This document shows positions 1 through 8,189 of a DNA stretch of 9,037 nt, one piece after another. Made by a program: the position numbers and the translations under genes. Under the pieces are notes generated by a model. It had not been told where the DNA came from and searched no databases. It saw only the letters and a program-made list of their open reading frames with translations. The DNA comes from Gammaproteobacteria bacterium UBA5338 (GTDB taxonomy: Bacteria > Pseudomonadota > Gammaproteobacteria > Pseudomonadales > UBA5862). The DNA is taken from NCBI GenBank assembly GCA_002408105.1, contig DHQM01000236.1, positions 1 to 9,037 of the forward strand, written 5' to 3'. How positions within the stretch are numbered: the first letter of the stretch is position 1; each line of letters begins with the position of its first letter.

Positions 1-26
1 ACCAATTGGGTGGAGCACGGACTCAG

Positions 27-530
27 ATGAGTACAGCGTTTGTGGCGGTATTGATGGGATCGGACAGCGACTGGCCGGTCATGGAGGCTGCTGTGTCGGT
101 TCTGGATGAGCTGGGCATCGCGCGCGAGGTCAAAATCACTTCAGCGCACCGCACGCCGGATGCAACCCACGCCTATGTGAAGGACGCCGAGGCGCGCGGT
201 TGTAAGGTGTTCATTGCCGCTGCTGGCATGGCCGCCCACCTTGCCGGTGTGGTGGCCGCCTATACCCACCGACCCGTGTTGGGTGTGCCGATGGAGTCGG
301 CAGCGCTCCGTGGGCTGGACGCGCTTTTGTCGACGGTCCAGATGCCGGGCGGGGTTCCGGTTGCCACCCTGGCGATCGGCAAGGCCGGGGCCAAGAATGC
401 TGCATACCTGGCAGGGCAGATTCTTGCTGTCGCCGACGACCAAGTTGCACAGCGGCTGCTGGAGCAGCGCCAAGCCATGCGTACCGAGGTCGAGGCCAAG
501 GACAAAAAACTGCAGAGCCAGCTGCGCTGA
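27..530 (+). CDS. purE: PurE, N5-carboxyaminoimidazole ribonucleotide mutase (class I)
   Basis: PurE converts N5-CAIR to CAIR in cytosolic de novo purine synthesis, normally after PurK has made N5-CAIR. The 167-residue product is close to the usual size for the family. It shows the phosphate-binding GSDSDWP motif (residues 11-17), SAHRTP (39-44) with the catalytic His41 (His45 in E. coli), the glycine-rich AAAGMAAHLAG loop, and PVLGVPMES. The VQMPGGVPVATLAIG stretch is typical of the bacterial class I (PurK-dependent) enzyme. The frame is open to a TTG at position 6, but I chose the ATG at 27 because conserved sequence begins just after it and a GGAG lies at 12-15. purK does not follow. The next gene, tsaC, begins 3 nt after the stop, so the two are probably co-transcribed. 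The promoter lies outside the window. Assignment is secure from the motifs. Confidence 0.96.
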   Translation: MSTAFVAVLMGSDSDWPVMEAAVSVLDELGIAREVKITSAHRTPDATHAYVKDAEARGCKVFIAAAGMAAHLAGVVAAYTHRPVLGVPMESAALRGLDALLSTVQMPGGVPVATLAIGKAGAKNAAYLAGQILAVADDQVAQRLLEQRQAMRTEVEAKDKKLQSQLR

Positions 531-533
531 ACC

Positions 534-2038
<1,505 letters not shown>

Positions 2039-2042
2039 TCGC

Positions 2043-2927
2043 ATGTCGACCCCGCCCCTGTCCAACCCATTGCGCTTCGCGGTGATCGGCAACCCGATTG
2101 CCCACAGCCGTTCCCCGCAGATCCACAGTGCCTTTGCAGCGCAGCTGGGCATCTCCCTGACCTATGACCGCCTGCAGTCCGAACCGGCCCAGTTCGAGGA
2201 TGACGTGCGTGCGTTTTTCGCCGATGGTGGCGCGGGCATGAACGTGACGGTGCCCTTCAAGGAGGCTGCGCGCGGCTTGTGCGCCTCTGCTGATGAGGCC
2301 GCCGAGTTCGCGGGGGCGGTCAACACCCTGGCACCGCTCAGCGGCAGCGCCGAACTGGGACTGCAGGGATACAACACCGATGGGGTGGGGCTGGTCAGGG
2401 ATTTGGAACAGAACCTCGGCATTGTGCTGCGCGGCCTGCGCGTACTCGTGGTCGGTGCGGGTGGGGCAGTGCGTGGTGCCTTGGGCCCGCTGCTGGCCGC
2501 CGTGCAGACGCCCGTCGTGCTCACCAACCGCACCCTGGGGCGGGCCGAGGCGCTGGCGGAGCGCATGCGCCCGCAAGGGGTAGTTCAACCCCTGGGGTTC
2601 GATGAGCTGGGCGGCGCTGGGCCGTTTGATCTGGTGATCAACGGCACCAGCGCGGGGTTGGGCGGCCGGTTTCCCCCGATCCCGTCGGCCTTGGGTGCGG
2701 GCGCCTGGGTGTACGATATGGCCTATGGCGATGCGGCTTCAGCTTGCCTGGCCTGGGGGCGCAGCGCCGGCGCCCGGGCCCTCCATGATGGCCTTGGCAT
2801 GTTGGTTGAACAGGCCGGCGCCGCCTTTGAGATATGGCATGGTGTGCGGCCACGCACCGGCCCAGTATTGGCCGAACTGCGGGCAGCCCAGCCCCGCGAC
2901 CCCGCGGGCGACCCGCCCAGGAGGTGA
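2043..2927 (+). CDS. aroE: AroE, shikimate 5-dehydrogenase (NADP-dependent)
   Basis: AroE reduces 3-dehydroshikimate to shikimate with NADPH, step four of the chorismate pathway. The 294-residue product is somewhat longer than E. coli AroE (272 aa), mainly through a Pro/Arg/Asp-rich C-terminal tail. The shikimate-binding SRSP (residues 22-25), NVTVPFK (67-73) with catalytic Lys73, GAVNTL and GYNTDGVG with Asp113 are all visible. The Rossmann GAGGAVRGA loop (138-146) and the NADP-type NRT motif (162-164) follow, then NGTSAGL, VYDMAYG and the closing GLGMLVEQAG block. These favour AroE over YdiB or AroE-like paralogues. The start lies 4 nt after the hemF stop without a clear Shine-Dalgarno, suggesting coupling to hemF. 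Its own TGA lies within the ribosome binding site of prlC. Confidence 0.96.
   Translation: MSTPPLSNPLRFAVIGNPIAHSRSPQIHSAFAAQLGISLTYDRLQSEPAQFEDDVRAFFADGGAGMNVTVPFKEAARGLCASADEAAEFAGAVNTLAPLSGSAELGLQGYNTDGVGLVRDLEQNLGIVLRGLRVLVVGAGGAVRGALGPLLAAVQTPVVLTNRTLGRAEALAERMRPQGVVQPLGFDELGGAGPFDLVINGTSAGLGGRFPPIPSALGAGAWVYDMAYGDAASACLAWGRSAGARALHDGLGMLVEQAGAAFEIWHGVRPRTGPVLAELRAAQPRDPAGDPPRR
2919..2927 (+). promoter_or_regulatory. Ribosome binding site of prlC overlapping the aroE stop codon
   Basis: AGGAGGTGA is a near-perfect complement of the 16S rRNA 3' end. Its AGGAGG (2919-2924) is 6 nt from the GTG at 2931, which fixes GTG as the prlC start. The last three bases, TGA (2925-2927), are the aroE stop codon, so a ribosome ending aroE stops on the prlC Shine-Dalgarno. 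Confidence 0.85.
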
Positions 2928-2930
2928 TCA

Positions 2931-4988
2931 GTGCATAACCCGCGCCCCCCATTGGACAGCTTGCCGCGGTTCAGCGAAATCGACCCGGCCCGCGTCGAGG
3001 CGGACATCGAGGGCGTACTGCAGCAGAATCGGGCAGCGATTGACGCGGTATCCGCCCGGATTCAGCAAGGTGCAGTCTCCTGGGACGACTTGATTCCATC
3101 GATGGACGCCTGCGCCGATCGCCTGGAGCGCGCCTTTTCGCCGGTGGCACACCTCAACTCGGTGTCCAACAGTGAGGCACTGCGTGCCGCCTACAATGCC
3201 GTGTTGCCGAAGTTGTCAGCCTACGCGTCCGAAGTGGGACAGAACCCTGCGTTGTATGCAGGCTATCGACACCTGGCCGGGCAGTCCCCGGGCAGCCGCG
3301 CGCCTGCCGAGCAGCGGCTTCTGGAGCAGGCCGTGCGCGATTTCTTGCTCTCCGGGATTGAACTGGGCGGTGAGCAGCAGCGGCGCTACAGGGCCCTACA
3401 GGCTCGCCTGTCCGAGCTCGCCAGCCGCTTCAGCGACCAGTTGCTGGATGCAACTGACGGCTGGTCGCTGACCGTTCAAGATCGGCAACGGCTGACTGGC
3501 ATCCCGACGACAGCGCTCGAAGCCGCCGAACGGGCCGCTGTCGCAGCGGGAGAGGCCGGTTATCGGTTGACCCTCGAGTTCCCCTGCTACCAGGCGGTGA
3601 TGACCTATGCAGAGGACCGCGGCCTGCGCGAGGCCATGTACAGCGCCTACGTCACCCGGGCTTCAGACCAGGGACCAGGTGCAGGCCGTTGGGACAATGG
3701 CCCTGTAATGGAAGAGATCTTGAATCTGCGGGCCGAGCTTGCTGCGCTCTTGGGGTATCCCCACTATGCCGCGCTGTCGCTGGCCACCAAGATGAACACC
3801 GACGCCGACGCGGTCGAAGCCTTTCTGCTTCAGCTGGCGGCACGCTCGAAGGCGCAGGCTCAGCGGGAATGGTCGGTCCTGTGCGCGTTCGCGGCGACGC
3901 GTGGCTGCGCAGACCTGCAGCCCTGGGACCAGTCCTTTTACAGCGAGCAGTTGCGGCAAGCGGAGTTCGACCTGTCGCAAGAGGCGTTGCGGCCGTACTT
4001 CCCACTGCCGAAAGTGCTTGCTGGCCTGTTCGAAATCACGGGGCGACTGTTTGGCTTTGGCGTGGAAGAAATCGTTGATTTCGACCGTTGGCATCCGGAC
4101 GCCCGCCTGTTCGCGCTGCACCGGCCAGATGGGCTCGTGGGCCATTTCTATCTGGACCTGCATGCGCGGCCACAGAAACGCGGTGGGGCCTGGATGGCCG
4201 ACTATGCGGGCCGCAGGCGCCTCCCGGATGGCACCCACAGCCTTCCTGTTGCGTTTCTGGTGTGCAACTTTCCGGCCCCAACGGCTGCAGCGCCGGCGCT
4301 GCTCAGCCACCAGGAAGTCACCACCCTGTTCCATGAATTTGGACACGGACTGCACCACTTGCTCACCCGCATGGAGTGGTTGCCGGTCTCTGGGATCAAC
4401 GGTGTGCCCTGGGACGCTGTCGAGCTGCCGAGTCAACTGATGGAGAACTGGTGCTGGACCCCTGAAGGGCTGGGTTTGATGTCCGGCCATCACCAGACCG
4501 GTGAGGCATTGCCGGATGCCACCCTGGAAAGGCTGCGGGCGGCGCGTGGCTTCCAGGCTGGCATGCAAATGCTGAGGCAGCTGGAATTTGCGCTTTTCGA
4601 TCTGCGCTTGCACAGCCGTGCACAGGGCGCTTGCACAGCTGAAATTCAGGCCACTCTGGATCAGGTGCGCAGCGAAGTTGCTGTGGCTCAGCCGCCGCAC
4701 TGGAATCGCTTTCAGCATGGGTTCAGCCACATTTTTGCGGGCGGCTATGCCGCGGGGTACTTCAGCTACAAGTGGGCGGAAGTGCTGTCCGCCGATGCGT
4801 TTTCTCGATTCGAGGAGGAGGGCATCCTCAATCCAGCGGTCGGTGAGGCTTTCGCGCACGCGGTGCTGGAGGCGGGAGGCGGCGTGGACCCCGCCGATGC
4901 CTTCTTGCAGTTTCGCGGCCGACCGCCGCAACTGGACGCACTGTTGCGCCACAGCGGCATCGTTTCGGAGGAGGCGGGCGTTGGCTGA
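2931..4988 (+). CDS. prlC: PrlC (OpdA), oligopeptidase A, M3 zinc metallopeptidase
   Basis: PrlC is a cytosolic thimet-oligopeptidase-like enzyme that degrades short peptides, including cleaved signal peptides. The 685-residue product matches E. coli PrlC (680 aa) over its full length. The N-terminal part is helical, with FSPVAHLNSV and LREAMYSAYVTRASDQGP typical of the family. The zinc site is HEFGH (residues 468-472), followed after 25 residues by Glu498 in VELPSQLMENW, which is the M3 pattern HExxH-x25-E. Conserved C-terminal blocks are FSHIFAGGYAAGYFSYKWAE and DAFSRFEEEGILN. The GTG start at 2931 is backed by the strong AGGAGG. The gene is 3 nt after aroE and its end overlaps the next gene by 8 nt. 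PrlC rather than Dcp is favoured by length and by the E. coli-like sequence. Confidence 0.96.
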   Translation: MHNPRPPLDSLPRFSEIDPARVEADIEGVLQQNRAAIDAVSARIQQGAVSWDDLIPSMDACADRLERAFSPVAHLNSVSNSEALRAAYNAVLPKLSAYASEVGQNPALYAGYRHLAGQSPGSRAPAEQRLLEQAVRDFLLSGIELGGEQQRRYRALQARLSELASRFSDQLLDATDGWSLTVQDRQRLTGIPTTALEAAERAAVAAGEAGYRLTLEFPCYQAVMTYAEDRGLREAMYSAYVTRASDQGPGAGRWDNGPVMEEILNLRAELAALLGYPHYAALSLATKMNTDADAVEAFLLQLAARSKAQAQREWSVLCAFAATRGCADLQPWDQSFYSEQLRQAEFDLSQEALRPYFPLPKVLAGLFEITGRLFGFGVEEIVDFDRWHPDARLFALHRPDGLVGHFYLDLHARPQKRGGAWMADYAGRRRLPDGTHSLPVAFLVCNFPAPTAAAPALLSHQEVTTLFHEFGHGLHHLLTRMEWLPVSGINGVPWDAVELPSQLMENWCWTPEGLGLMSGHHQTGEALPDATLERLRAARGFQAGMQMLRQLEFALFDLRLHSRAQGACTAEIQATLDQVRSEVAVAQPPHWNRFQHGFSHIFAGGYAAGYFSYKWAEVLSADAFSRFEEEGILNPAVGEAFAHAVLEAGGGVDPADAFLQFRGRPPQLDALLRHSGIVSEEAGVG
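4967..4974 (+). promoter_or_regulatory. Ribosome binding site that decides the TTG start of the yheV-like gene
   Basis: GGAGGAGG lies inside the 3' end of prlC, 6 nt before the TTG at 4981. The strength and spacing of this site support TTG as the true start of the small downstream gene, which has no ATG or GTG at a suitable place. Confidence 0.75.
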
Positions 4989-5190
4989 CCCGCGCAGGCG
5001 TTTTATTGCCGGTGCAACCTGCCCTGCCTGCGGAGCCCTGGATGTGGTTCAGTGGTGGCGCGAGGGAGGCACCGAATGGATGCAGTGCATCCGTTGCGAC
5101 CACTTGCGCGAACAGCCAGACGCGCCCACCAAGGAGCCGGCCCCGGCGCGGCCATTGACGATTCAGGACCCGGCCAAGTTTCGCCGATGA
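4981..5190 (+). CDS. yheV: YheV-family putative zinc-ribbon protein
   Basis: This 69-residue basic protein has no established function. It starts with a PRRRFIAGATCPACG block that closely matches E. coli YheV (RKRFIAGAKCPAC as I recall it). Two cysteine pairs, C14-x2-C17 and C36-x2-C39, make a four-cysteine zinc-ribbon site separated by a Trp-rich hairpin (VVQWWREGG). The C-terminal third is Pro/Ala-rich and probably flexible. I chose the TTG at 4981 because it follows GGAGGAGG by 6 nt and puts the conserved RRFIAGA block at residues 6-12, as expected. The gene overlaps the prlC stop by 8 nt in a different frame, so translation is probably coupled to prlC. Zinc binding is an inference from the cysteines. 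A nucleic-acid or chaperone-like role is possible but not shown. Confidence 0.82.
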   Translation: MADPRRRFIAGATCPACGALDVVQWWREGGTEWMQCIRCDHLREQPDAPTKEPAPARPLTIQDPAKFRR

Positions 5191-5196
5191 GCGGGG

Positions 5197-5228
5197 TGCA
5201 CCACCTCGGTGCAGCGGTTGAGAAACCG
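5197..5228 (+). other. Two adjacent stem-loops after the yheV-like gene
   Basis: TGCACC (5197-5202) pairs with GGTGCA (5208-5213) around a 5-nt loop. Immediately after it, CGGTT (5215-5219) pairs with AACCG (5224-5228) around a GAGA tetraloop of the GNRA type. The first arm starts 7 nt after the stop codon. There is no T-run, so this is not a canonical intrinsic terminator. It could cap or stabilise the end of the upstream mRNA. The second repeat covers the -35 of the next promoter, so it could instead act as a DNA dyad. Confidence 0.4.
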
Positions 5229-5245
5229 GCTTCTGCTGATATAAT
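5218..5245 (+). promoter_or_regulatory. Sigma70-type promoter for the cytochrome oxidase operon
   Basis: The -35 is TTGAGA (5218-5223) and the -10 is a perfect TATAAT (5240-5245) with 16 nt between them. A TGA triplet directly before the -10 gives an extended -10 (TGn-TATAAT). Transcription would start near 5252, leaving a leader of about 70 nt before ctaC. It is the only convincing promoter I see in the window, and it lies in the only sizeable gap before the oxidase genes. Confidence 0.7.
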
Positions 5246-5262
5246 CGCCGCGCTTCACTCCG

Positions 5263-5280
5263 CGTCACGTCCGTGTGACG
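5263..5280 (+). repeat. Inverted repeat in the ctaC leader
   Basis: CGTCAC (5263-5268) and GTGACG (5275-5280) are perfect inverted repeats around a 6-nt centre. The repeat lies at roughly +12 to +29 from the predicted transcript start. It could be an operator for a dimeric regulator or a leader hairpin. It is not a CRP-type site, because the TGTGA/TCACA halves would have the opposite order. Confidence 0.4.
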
Positions 5281-5320
5281 GGATGCCTGCTGGCCAACAC
5301 AAGTGATTTGGAGACCGGGG

Positions 5321-6457
5321 ATGCTGTTGAACGCTCGACAGAAATGGCTTGGTGCGCTGATTGCGCCTTCGTTCGTTGCGAGTTCCGCGGTTGCCGAGCC
5401 GCTGTCCAAGATCAACCTGCGGCCTGGGGCCACCGAACTGAGCCAGGACATCTACGACCTGCACATGTTGATCTTGTGGATCTGTGTGGCCATCGGGGTG
5501 GCGGTGTTCTCGGTGATGATTTACTCCATGATCGCGCACCGCAAATCTCTGGGCCGCGAACCCGCCACCTTCCACGAGAACACCAAGCTCGAATTGTTGT
5601 GGACCCTGATTCCCATTCTGATCCTGGTGGCGATGGCAGTGCCCGCCACCGGCACCCTGATCGAGATCAACAGCCCGGAAGACGCCGACATGGATGTGGT
5701 GGTAACCGGTTACCAGTGGAAGTGGCAATACGAGTACCCAGGCACCGGGGTGTCCTTTTTCAGTGTGCTGCGCACACCGAGCGATGAGATCTACAACCGC
5801 GAAGCCAAGGGCGAGCACTACCTGCTTGAGGTGGATGAACCTCTGGTGATTCCGACCGGCAAGAAGGTGCGTTTTCTGATCACTGCCAAGGACGTCATTC
5901 ACTCTTGGTGGGTGCCCGATTTTGGCGTCAAGCGGGACGCGGTTCCAGGCTATGTGAGCGAGCTGTGGACGCGGGTTGACGAACCCGGAGTCTACCGCGG
6001 GCAATGTGCGGAGTTGTGCGGCAAAGACCACGGCTTCATGCCCGTGGTTGTGGTCGCCAAGGAGCCCGCCGAGTTTGACGCCTGGCTTGCTGAGCGCCAG
6101 GAAGCGGCTGCCCGCGAGGCAGAGTTGGCCAGTAAGGATTGGACCCTTGACGAATTGATGGCACGTGGCGAGCAAGTCTATGCCCGCAACTGCGCCGCCT
6201 GCCACCAGGCCAATGGCGCGGGTGCTCCGCCGGCTTTCCCGCCGCTCAAGGACAGCCCCATCGCCTTGGGTGACCCGCAGCGGCACATTGAGGTGGTCTA
6301 CGATGGTGTCCCCGGGACCTACATGGCGGCCTACGGCGAGCAGTTGAGTGAGGTGGATCTGGCTGCGGTGATCACCTATGAGCGCAACGCCTGGGGCAAC
6401 AACGTCGGTGACCAGGTCAACCCGATCGACATCGTCGAATTCGCCAAATCCAACTGA
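5321..6457 (+). CDS. ctaC: CtaC/CoxB, cytochrome c oxidase subunit II with fused cytochrome c domain
   Basis: Subunit II takes electrons from the cytochrome c pool at its CuA centre and passes them to haem a in subunit I. The 378-residue product has a likely signal peptide (1-25, ending AVA before Glu26) and two membrane helices (about 49-71 and 92-110). A periplasmic cupredoxin domain follows, with the aromatic electron-entry region YQWKWQYEY (from 131). CuA ligands are complete: His194, Cys229, Glu231, Cys233, His237 and Met240. A C-terminal class I cytochrome c domain has CAACH (291-295) and a likely distal Met335 in GTYMAAYG, making this a caa3-like subunit as in Pseudomonas CoxB. The ATG at 5321 follows GGAG (5310-5313) and gives the signal peptide, so it is preferred over an in-frame GTG at 5303. 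It is first in the operon. Confidence 0.97.
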   Translation: MLLNARQKWLGALIAPSFVASSAVAEPLSKINLRPGATELSQDIYDLHMLILWICVAIGVAVFSVMIYSMIAHRKSLGREPATFHENTKLELLWTLIPILILVAMAVPATGTLIEINSPEDADMDVVVTGYQWKWQYEYPGTGVSFFSVLRTPSDEIYNREAKGEHYLLEVDEPLVIPTGKKVRFLITAKDVIHSWWVPDFGVKRDAVPGYVSELWTRVDEPGVYRGQCAELCGKDHGFMPVVVVAKEPAEFDAWLAERQEAAAREAELASKDWTLDELMARGEQVYARNCAACHQANGAGAPPAFPPLKDSPIALGDPQRHIEVVYDGVPGTYMAAYGEQLSEVDLAAVITYERNAWGNNVGDQVNPIDIVEFAKSN

Positions 6458-6461
6458 TTCC

Positions 6462-6467
6462 AGGAGG
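6462..6467 (+). promoter_or_regulatory. Strong ribosome binding site of ctaD
   Basis: AGGAGG sits in the 17-nt ctaC-ctaD gap, 7 nt before the ATG at 6475. A nearer ATG at 6470 opens only two codons before a stop, so 6475 is the true start. Confidence 0.75.
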
Positions 6468-6474
6468 CCATGAC

Positions 6475-8073
6475 ATGAGTGCAGTAGATGCAGCCGTAGA
6501 CGTGCACCACGACGACCATCACCATGGCCCTGCGAAGGGCATCCGCCGCTGGATTTTTGCGACCAACCACAAGGACATTGGCACGCTGTACATGTGGTTC
6601 AGCTTTGCCATGTTCCTGTTGGGTGGCTCGTTCGCAATGGTCATCCGCGCGGAACTGTTTCAGCCGGGCTTGCAGTTGGTCGAGCCCGAGTTCTTTAACC
6701 AGATGACCACCATGCACGGATTGGTGATGGTGTTTGGGGCGGTCATGCCGGCCTTCGTCGGCTTGGCAAACTGGATGGTGCCACTGATGATCGGTGCGCC
6801 TGACATGGCGTTGCCTCGCCTTAACAACCTCAGTTTCTGGATCCTGCCCTTTGCTTTCGCCACCATGGCGTCGACCCTGTTCATGGAAGGGGGTGGACCC
6901 AACTTCGGATGGACCTTTTACGCGCCCTTGTCCACCACCTACGCGCCGCCGTCGGTGACGTTCTTCATTTTCGCTGTGCACATGATGGGGATTTCCTCCA
7001 TTCTTGGTGCCATCAACGTGATTGCGACCATCCTCAACATGCGGGCCCCGGGCATGACCCTGATGAAAATGCCGCTGTTCGTGTGGAGTTGGCTGATCAC
7101 TGCGTTCTTGCTGATTGCCGTGATGCCGGTGCTCGCTGGGGCCGTCACGATGATGCTCATGGACATCCACTTTGGCACCAGCTTTTTCGATGCTGCAGGT
7201 GGCGGAGACCCAGTGCTTTTTCAGCACGTGTTCTGGTTCTTCGGGCACCCTGAGGTTTACATCATGATTCTGCCGTCCTTCGGCGTGGTGTCGCAGATCA
7301 TCCCGGTGTTCGCGCGCAAACGCCTGTTTGGTTACGAGTCCATGGTGTACGCCATGGCGGCGATCGCGTTTCTGTCTTTTATCGTGTGGTCGCACCACAT
7401 GTTTGTGAGTGGCATCCCGCTCTCCGGGCAGCTTTATTTTATGTACGCCACCATGCTCATCGCCGTGCCCACCGGCGTGAAGGTGTTCAACTGGGTCGCG
7501 ACCATGTTCCGTGGTGCCATGACCTTTGAGACCCCCATGCTGTTCTCGGTGGCTTTCGTCATCCTGTTCACCATCGGCGGGTTCACCGGCTTGATGATGG
7601 CCATGGCTCCGGTGGACTACCAGTACCATGACACCTACTTCATCGTGGCTCACTTCCATTACGTGCTGGTGCCGGGCGCGGTGTTTGCGATTTTCGCCGC
7701 AGTGTATTACTGGCTGCCAAAATGGTGCGGGAACATGTACGACGAGCGCCTCGGCAAACTGCACTTTTGGCTGTCGTTTGTGTCCGTGAACGTGCTGTTC
7801 TTCCCCATGCACTTTGTTGGACTGGCGGGCATGCCGCGCAGAATTCCAGACTACGCGTTGCAGTTCGCGGACTACAACCTGTTGGCCAGCATCGGCGGGT
7901 TTGCGTTCGGCCTCTCTCAGCTCTTTTTTATGTTCATCGTGATCAAAACCATCCGCGGTGGCCGCAAGGCGACCGCAGAGGTCTGGGAAGGCGCCAAGGA
8001 CACCACCCTGGAGTGGACGGTTCCATCTCCAGCGCCCTTCCACACGTTTGAGACACCGCCGGTCGTCAAGTAG
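6475..8073 (+). CDS. ctaD: CtaD/CoxA, cytochrome c oxidase subunit I (haem a, haem a3-CuB)
   Basis: Subunit I reduces O2 to water and pumps protons across the inner membrane. The 532-residue product has the hydrophobic profile expected of the twelve-helix haem-copper oxidase core. Haem a ligands are His81 (MHGL) and His395; the haem a3 ligand is His393 (HFHYVL). CuB ligands are His258 with the cross-linked Tyr262 in HPEVY, and His307-His308 (WSHHMF). The D-channel has Asp110 (GAPDMALPRLNN) and Glu260; the K-channel has Lys336 (VPTGVKVFNW). These mark an A1-type, proton-pumping oxidase. The cytoplasmic N-terminus is rich in His and Asp (residues 10-17), followed by IRRWIFATNHKDIGT, the usual start of the conserved core. 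It lies 17 nt after ctaC with a strong AGGAGG. No key residue is missing. Confidence 0.98.
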   Translation: MSAVDAAVDVHHDDHHHGPAKGIRRWIFATNHKDIGTLYMWFSFAMFLLGGSFAMVIRAELFQPGLQLVEPEFFNQMTTMHGLVMVFGAVMPAFVGLANWMVPLMIGAPDMALPRLNNLSFWILPFAFATMASTLFMEGGGPNFGWTFYAPLSTTYAPPSVTFFIFAVHMMGISSILGAINVIATILNMRAPGMTLMKMPLFVWSWLITAFLLIAVMPVLAGAVTMMLMDIHFGTSFFDAAGGGDPVLFQHVFWFFGHPEVYIMILPSFGVVSQIIPVFARKRLFGYESMVYAMAAIAFLSFIVWSHHMFVSGIPLSGQLYFMYATMLIAVPTGVKVFNWVATMFRGAMTFETPMLFSVAFVILFTIGGFTGLMMAMAPVDYQYHDTYFIVAHFHYVLVPGAVFAIFAAVYYWLPKWCGNMYDERLGKLHFWLSFVSVNVLFFPMHFVGLAGMPRRIPDYALQFADYNLLASIGGFAFGLSQLFFMFIVIKTIRGGRKATAEVWEGAKDTTLEWTVPSPAPFHTFETPPVVK

Positions 8074-8189
8074 GCCGGCCCATGGCGGAGGGCGCCCCGC
8101 CTGAACGGCAGGGTGCCCATCCCGCCCGGTCGCACCACAGCGCATGCGCACGACCGCCCACCAGCGGTCACAAAGAATGGAGTAATCAG
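8074..8189. other. ctaD-ctaE intergenic gap with inverted repeats
   Basis: This 116-nt GC-rich gap has no convincing gene or promoter. It contains three self-complementary elements. GGCGG (8084-8088) and CCGCC (8097-8101) flank a GC-rich core. GCGCATGCGC (8140-8149) is a perfect palindrome. GACCGC (8152-8157) and GCGGTC (8164-8169) form a stem with a 6-nt loop just upstream of the ctaE ribosome binding site. None has a T-run. In Pseudomonas-type operons the assembly gene ctaG/cox11 sits here. The elements may tune mRNA stability or the amount of subunit III, but that is inference. Confidence 0.5.

Noticed and set aside
3663..4952. A 429-residue minus-strand open frame opposite prlC
   Set aside because: It lies wholly within prlC, whose full-length match and zinc motif are clear. 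Long antisense frames are expected in GC-rich coding DNA, and this one shows no family motif.
5197..5213. Intrinsic terminator after the yheV-like gene
   Set aside because: There is a stem-loop but no T-run after it, so I list it only as a structured element.
5263..5280. CRP/FNR-type binding site in the ctaC leader
   Set aside because: The half-sites run in the opposite order to TGTGA-N6-TCACA, and no TTGAT-N4-ATCAA is present.
5255..6286. A 343-residue minus-strand open frame opposite ctaC and its promoter
   Set aside because: It is antisense to an intact ctaC, has low-complexity His/Gln-rich composition, and resembles no protein family I know.
6376..8151. A 591-residue minus-strand open frame opposite ctaD
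   Set aside because: It is the mirror of ctaD. The many His residues come from reading Met/Val-rich membrane codons (ATG, GTG) backwards as CAT and CAC. It has no recognisable domain, and ctaD is certain.
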